Assembly: GCA_044433325.1 (NCBI GenBank)
Contig: JAWXTT010000089.1
Span: 1 to 8,937 of the forward strand
Direction: 5' to 3'
Length of the DNA: 8,937 nt
Source: HGM05232 sp044433325
Lineage (GTDB): Bacteria; Bacteroidota; Bacteroidia; Bacteroidales; Muribaculaceae
Each line of letters opens with the position of its first letter. The stretch's first letter is position 1. The notes beneath the pieces were generated by a model. The model saw nothing but the letters and a program-made list of their open reading frames with translations, was not told the origin of the DNA and did not search any database. Both the position numbers and the translations under genes were made by a program. Shown here in pieces: positions 7,149 to 8,937 of the stretch.

Positions 7149-7968
7149 ATTCTCCAAGTATTTTAAAATCATTAATAAGTGGTCTTACAGCATCAACCGA
7201 TTGGCGGTAGCGCGTGTAATCATCAAAGGTTACATTTATATAGAAACGATACTCCCATTCACGCCCGATAATTGGCAGTGATTGTATCTTAGATAGGTTA
7301 ATATCATAGAATGAAAGTATTGCTAATATCTTAGATAGACTACCATGTGTATGGGGTAGGGTGAACACTAACGATGCTTTGTTAATCTTTTTGCCAGCTT
7401 TAAGTTCATCAGCGTAAGATGGGTCTGCAAGTAGTAGGAAACGTGTAAAGTTACGTTTGTTGGTTTGGATATTCTCCTGTAAAACATTCAAGCCATATAG
7501 TTCAGCTGCATATTTGCCACATATTGCACCATGTCCCTTTAGTTGTTTTTCGGCAATATTTAGTGCGCTACCTGCTGTGTCATTAGCTTCAACCATCTTT
7601 AAGTTTGGGTGACGTAGAATAAATTGCTCACATTGCATCAATGCCATTGGGTGTGAGTTTACCTCAGTCAAATCACTAATCTGTTCACCTGGAAGTGCTG
7701 CTAGTACATGTGCAATATGCATTTTGTATTCACCTATCACGGTTAGGTTGCTCTGGCGCAATAGCTCATGATTCTGCAAAAGACTACCTGCTATGGTGTT
7801 CTCAATAGCAAGTGTCCCCACTAGTGAAGCATCGTAGCGTAGTGTGTCGAACATATCATTAAAGGTTTCGCATGGAATAGTTTCTATCTCTTCACCCGTG
7901 AAATATTCCCTTGCGGCAGCATCATGGAAACAGCCTGCTACACCTTGAATAGTTACTCTCTTATTCAT
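7123..7968 (-). CDS. pheA: Prephenate dehydratase with ACT domain
   Basis: This 281-residue enzyme converts prephenate to phenylpyruvate, the phenylalanine branch. The catalytic domain (1-185) shows ENTIAGSL (56-63), NSHPMALMQC (104-113) and the catalytic NFTRF (173-177, Thr175). An ACT domain follows (about 197-275). In other prephenate dehydratases this domain binds Phe through GAL and ESRP motifs; here they read HGSLSKIL (208-215) and QSLP (229-232), so the Arg of ESRP is Leu. No chorismate mutase is fused, since the mutase sits on the DAHP synthase. The ATG at 7968 lies 12 bases after the U-tract of an attenuator terminator, making this the first structural gene controlled by it. Confidence 0.95.
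   Translation of the reverse strand: MNKRVTIQGVAGCFHDAAAREYFTGEEIETIPCETFNDMFDTLRYDASLVGTLAIENTIAGSLLQNHELLRQSNLTVIGEYKMHIAHVLAALPGEQISDLTEVNSHPMALMQCEQFILRHPNLKMVEANDTAGSALNIAEKQLKGHGAICGKYAAELYGLNVLQENIQTNKRNFTRFLLLADPSYADELKAGKKINKASLVFTLPHTHGSLSKILAILSFYDINLSKIQSLPIIGREWEYRFYINVTFDDYTRYRQSVDAVRPLINDFKILGEYEECNFKP
7151..7155 (-). promoter_or_regulatory. Shine-Dalgarno site that sets the aminotransferase start
   Basis: On the minus strand GGAGA (7155-7151) lies two bases before ATG 7148, inside the 3' end of pheA. It is one of the few clear Shine-Dalgarno sequences in this window and supports this ATG over the upstream one at 7172, although the spacing is short. Confidence 0.55.
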
Positions 7969-7979
7969 ATCATTTGTTT

Positions 7980-8013
7980 AAAAAAGAAAATCCCGCCATA
8001 ATGACGGGATTTT
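7980..8013 (-). terminator. Attenuator terminator before pheA
   Basis: Read on the minus strand, AAAATCCCGTCA (8013-8002) pairs with TGGCGGGATTTT (7998-7987). The 12-bp stem includes one G-U and closes a 3-base loop. It is followed by C and then six T (7985-7980). It is a textbook intrinsic terminator placed before the first structural gene instead of after the last one, which is the hallmark of transcription attenuation. Its 5' arm is shared with the antiterminator. Confidence 0.9.
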
Positions 8014-8065
8014 ATATATTTGTTATTTATTATATCAAGCTAAAGAAATTAGCATAAAACCCCGT
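8004..8065 (-). promoter_or_regulatory. Antiterminator of the Phe/Tyr attenuator
   Basis: ACGGGGTTTTAT (8065-8054, minus strand) is complementary over 12 bases, with one G-U, to ATAAAATCCCGT (8015-8004). That second segment contains the first ten bases of the terminator 5' arm (8013-8004), so antiterminator and terminator cannot form together. The first segment lies within codons 21-25 of the leader peptide. A ribosome that reaches the leader stop codon would cover it and allow termination. A ribosome stalled in the Tyr/Phe run would leave most of it free, so transcription continues into pheA. Confidence 0.82.
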
Positions 8066-8126
8066 TTCTATTTTTCATAAAATAAAAGTAAAAATAAAAG
8101 AAGTAATATGATGTATAATTTCTCAT
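8049..8126 (-). CDS. Tyr/Phe-rich leader peptide of the aromatic operon attenuator
   Basis: This is a 25-codon ORF starting at ATG 8126 and ending in TAA at 8051-8049. Residues 7-16 read YYFFYFYFYF, ten consecutive aromatic codons (8108-8079), and Tyr4 precedes them, giving six Tyr and five Phe in total. The rest is unremarkable (MRN..TS before, MKNRNGVLC after). It lies about 45 bases after a predicted transcription start and about 35 bases before an attenuator hairpin. The role is as a sensor: translation slows when Tyr- or Phe-tRNA is short. It is functionally analogous to PheL of enterobacteria, but with mixed codons and no evident sequence relation. No strong Shine-Dalgarno is present, as is common in Bacteroidota. 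Confidence 0.88.
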   Translation of the reverse strand: MRNYTSYYFFYFYFYFMKNRNGVLC

Positions 8127-8176
8127 TTGTTATCTGTTTTAAAGCCTTGTGAGGGGTTGTCCTCTCTTAGACACTG

Positions 8177-8207
8177 CAAATATATACGGAAAATTCTTAT
8201 AAACAAA
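8177..8207 (-). promoter_or_regulatory. Promoter of the aromatic amino acid operon
   Basis: On the minus strand TTTG (8207-8204) is followed after 19 bases by TATATTTG (8184-8177), an exact fit to the Bacteroidota -33/-7 consensus. A start near 8170 gives a leader RNA of about 200 bases that contains the leader peptide, the antiterminator and the terminator. Just downstream, GAGG (8164-8161) and CCTC (8154-8151) can form a small 5' hairpin. AACCCC (8158-8153) could instead pair with GGGGTT (8063-8058) inside the antiterminator strand. Confidence 0.75.
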
Positions 8208-8262
8208 AAAAATGTGAATATTTTTTCAGTTAAATTTCTGCTAAGGGGTGAATAGGGGTTAT

Positions 8263-8751
8263 TTATTTGCCTAATGAGATCTTAATGACTCCAAAAATAT
8301 TTCCTATAATTAACCCTAAAAGATATGTTATTATAGTTATTGGTCCATATAATTCATACTTGTTGAATACAAGTACTACCATTAGATATGATGTGAATAT
8401 GTTAATAACAAACACTATTAAGATTGAATAAATATGTTTAATTGGTAATATTTTTGATACATTATAGCTAGATTTATAATGTACGTAAGTAATTATTAAG
8501 AATACAAAAGGGTATGTGTATATAGATAACATTCCGTACGTTGCTAATGCGGGTAATGTAACGCACAATATAAATATTATTAGAGTAAATAGAGTCCATC
8601 TGGTGACGTTTTTAATTTCACGTTTAGGGGAATTTGCTTCAATAATCTCATCTTCTTGTTTCTTGGCGACAAATTTATTTACAAACAAGAATCCTACAAT
8701 TCCGATTGTGAAAATAATTATTAGAGCAATTAAGAATATGAATTCGTCCAT
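8263..8751 (-). CDS. Unrecognised small integral membrane protein
   Basis: I do not recognise this 162-residue protein. It has about five hydrophobic segments (near 4-26, 53-74, 76-92, 107-130 and 137-157). A charged loop (about 27-51, KKQEDEIIEANSPKREIK) lies between the first and second. There is no signal peptidase site, cysteine motif or catalytic motif. I start at ATG 8751 (MDEFIFLIAL), because an in-frame ATG at 8817 would place 22 codons inside a strong stem-loop. The gene is AT-rich and codes for many Ile and Val, as expected for a membrane protein. It has its own promoter upstream. No clear terminator separates it from the pheA promoter, so some read-through into the aromatic leader is possible. 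Confidence 0.7.
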   Translation of the reverse strand: MDEFIFLIALIIIFTIGIVGFLFVNKFVAKKQEDEIIEANSPKREIKNVTRWTLFTLIIFILCVTLPALATYGMLSIYTYPFVFLIITYVHYKSSYNVSKILPIKHIYSILIVFVINIFTSYLMVVLVFNKYELYGPITIITYLLGLIIGNIFGVIKISLGK

Positions 8752-8763
8752 TTCATTTAAGGT

Positions 8764-8830
8764 GGGTTCTAAAAATTGCTTTTTCACTTCAAAATTTAGG
8801 ACAAGAACCCGTAACATCCTAAATTGAAGC
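8764..8830 (-). promoter_or_regulatory. 5' leader stem-loop with possible pseudoknot
   Basis: On the minus strand CTTCAA and TTTAGGA (8829-8817) pair with TCCTAAA (8801-8795) and TTGAAG (8792-8787). This gives 13 base pairs with a 2-base bulge, closing a 15-base loop. GGGTTCT in the loop (8810-8804) is perfectly complementary to AGAACCC (8770-8764), which ends 12 bases before ATG 8751, so an H-type pseudoknot reaching the ribosome binding region is possible. It could be a riboregulator, an mRNA-stabilising hairpin or a protein-binding palindrome; I do not match it to a named riboswitch class. Confidence 0.5.
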
Positions 8831-8843
8831 GTTTATCTGACCT

Positions 8844-8875
8844 CAAAGTTAAATCAAAAAGTTCTACAATCCAAA
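8844..8875 (-). promoter_or_regulatory. Promoter of the membrane protein gene
   Basis: On the minus strand TTTG (8875-8872) is followed after 20 bases by TAACTTTG (8851-8844), matching the Bacteroidota consensus. The predicted start near 8837 puts the stem-loop at the very 5' end of the transcript. The -33 element is only 16 bases from the tetranucleotide repeat. Confidence 0.65.
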
Positions 8876-8891
8876 CCTTTTGACCAAATCT

Positions 8892-8937
<46 letters not shown>

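Noticed and set aside
7149..7172. Eight-codon N-terminal extension of the aminotransferase from ATG 7172
   Set aside because: It overlaps pheA by 50 bp, whereas ATG 7148 is preceded closely by GGAGA and gives a normal N-terminus.
8205..8225. A/T-only hairpin (AAAAAAT/ATTTTTT) after the membrane protein gene as a terminator
   Set aside because: The stem has no G-C pairs and overlaps the -33 region of the pheA operon promoter; it is too weak to call.
8243..8260. Two close GGGGT repeats between the membrane protein gene and the pheA promoter, with a third AGGGGTT at 8152-8158
   Set aside because: They could be an operator, but the copies are short, uneven in spacing and the third falls inside the transcribed leader; support is insufficient.
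8752..8817. Extended start of the membrane protein at ATG 8817
   Set aside because: The 22 extra codons fall within a strong stem-loop and precede an already complete first membrane segment; ATG 8751 is more natural. Homologues could overturn this.

Overview
The window looks like chromosomal DNA of a Bacteroidota bacterium, most likely of the order Bacteroidales. Three intergenic regions carry promoters of the Bacteroidota type (TTTG, 19-20 bp, TAnnTTTG). Ribosome binding sites are mostly weak and A-rich, the DNA is AT-rich, and the aromatic amino acid genes have an order and domain fusion familiar from this group. Every gene I accept lies on the minus strand, so transcription runs from high to low coordinates.

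From right to left: the right edge is a TCTA tetranucleotide repeat running off the window. A promoter follows, then a 5' leader with a long stem-loop (possibly a pseudoknot), then a small unrecognised membrane protein (8263-8751). Next comes an aromatic amino acid operon: prephenate dehydratase (pheA), a class I aminotransferase, a DAHP synthase fused to a C-terminal chorismate mutase, a 122-bp imperfect palindrome, and prephenate dehydrogenase (tyrA), closed by a strong terminator at 3857-3912. Together these cover entry to the shikimate pathway, chorismate to prephenate, and both branches to phenylalanine and tyrosine. Left of the terminator a second promoter starts a drug or metabolite export operon: a TolC-like outer membrane channel, a periplasmic HlyD/YbhG-like adaptor, and two ABC ATPases, the second cut by the left edge. 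The membrane permeases should lie beyond base 1.

The most striking content is the roughly 200-base leader in front of pheA. It holds a perfect-looking promoter, a 25-codon ORF with ten consecutive Tyr/Phe codons, and two mutually exclusive RNA hairpins: a 12-bp antiterminator and a 12-bp terminator with a U-tract just before pheA. This is the full architecture of a ribosome-mediated transcription attenuator. Unlike the Phe-rich pheL leader of enterobacteria it mixes Tyr and Phe codons, which suits an operon that makes both amino acids. Other points of interest are the intercistronic palindrome, the microsatellite just upstream of a promoter, the leader stem-loop before the membrane protein, and the complementary degeneracy of the two ABC ATPases.
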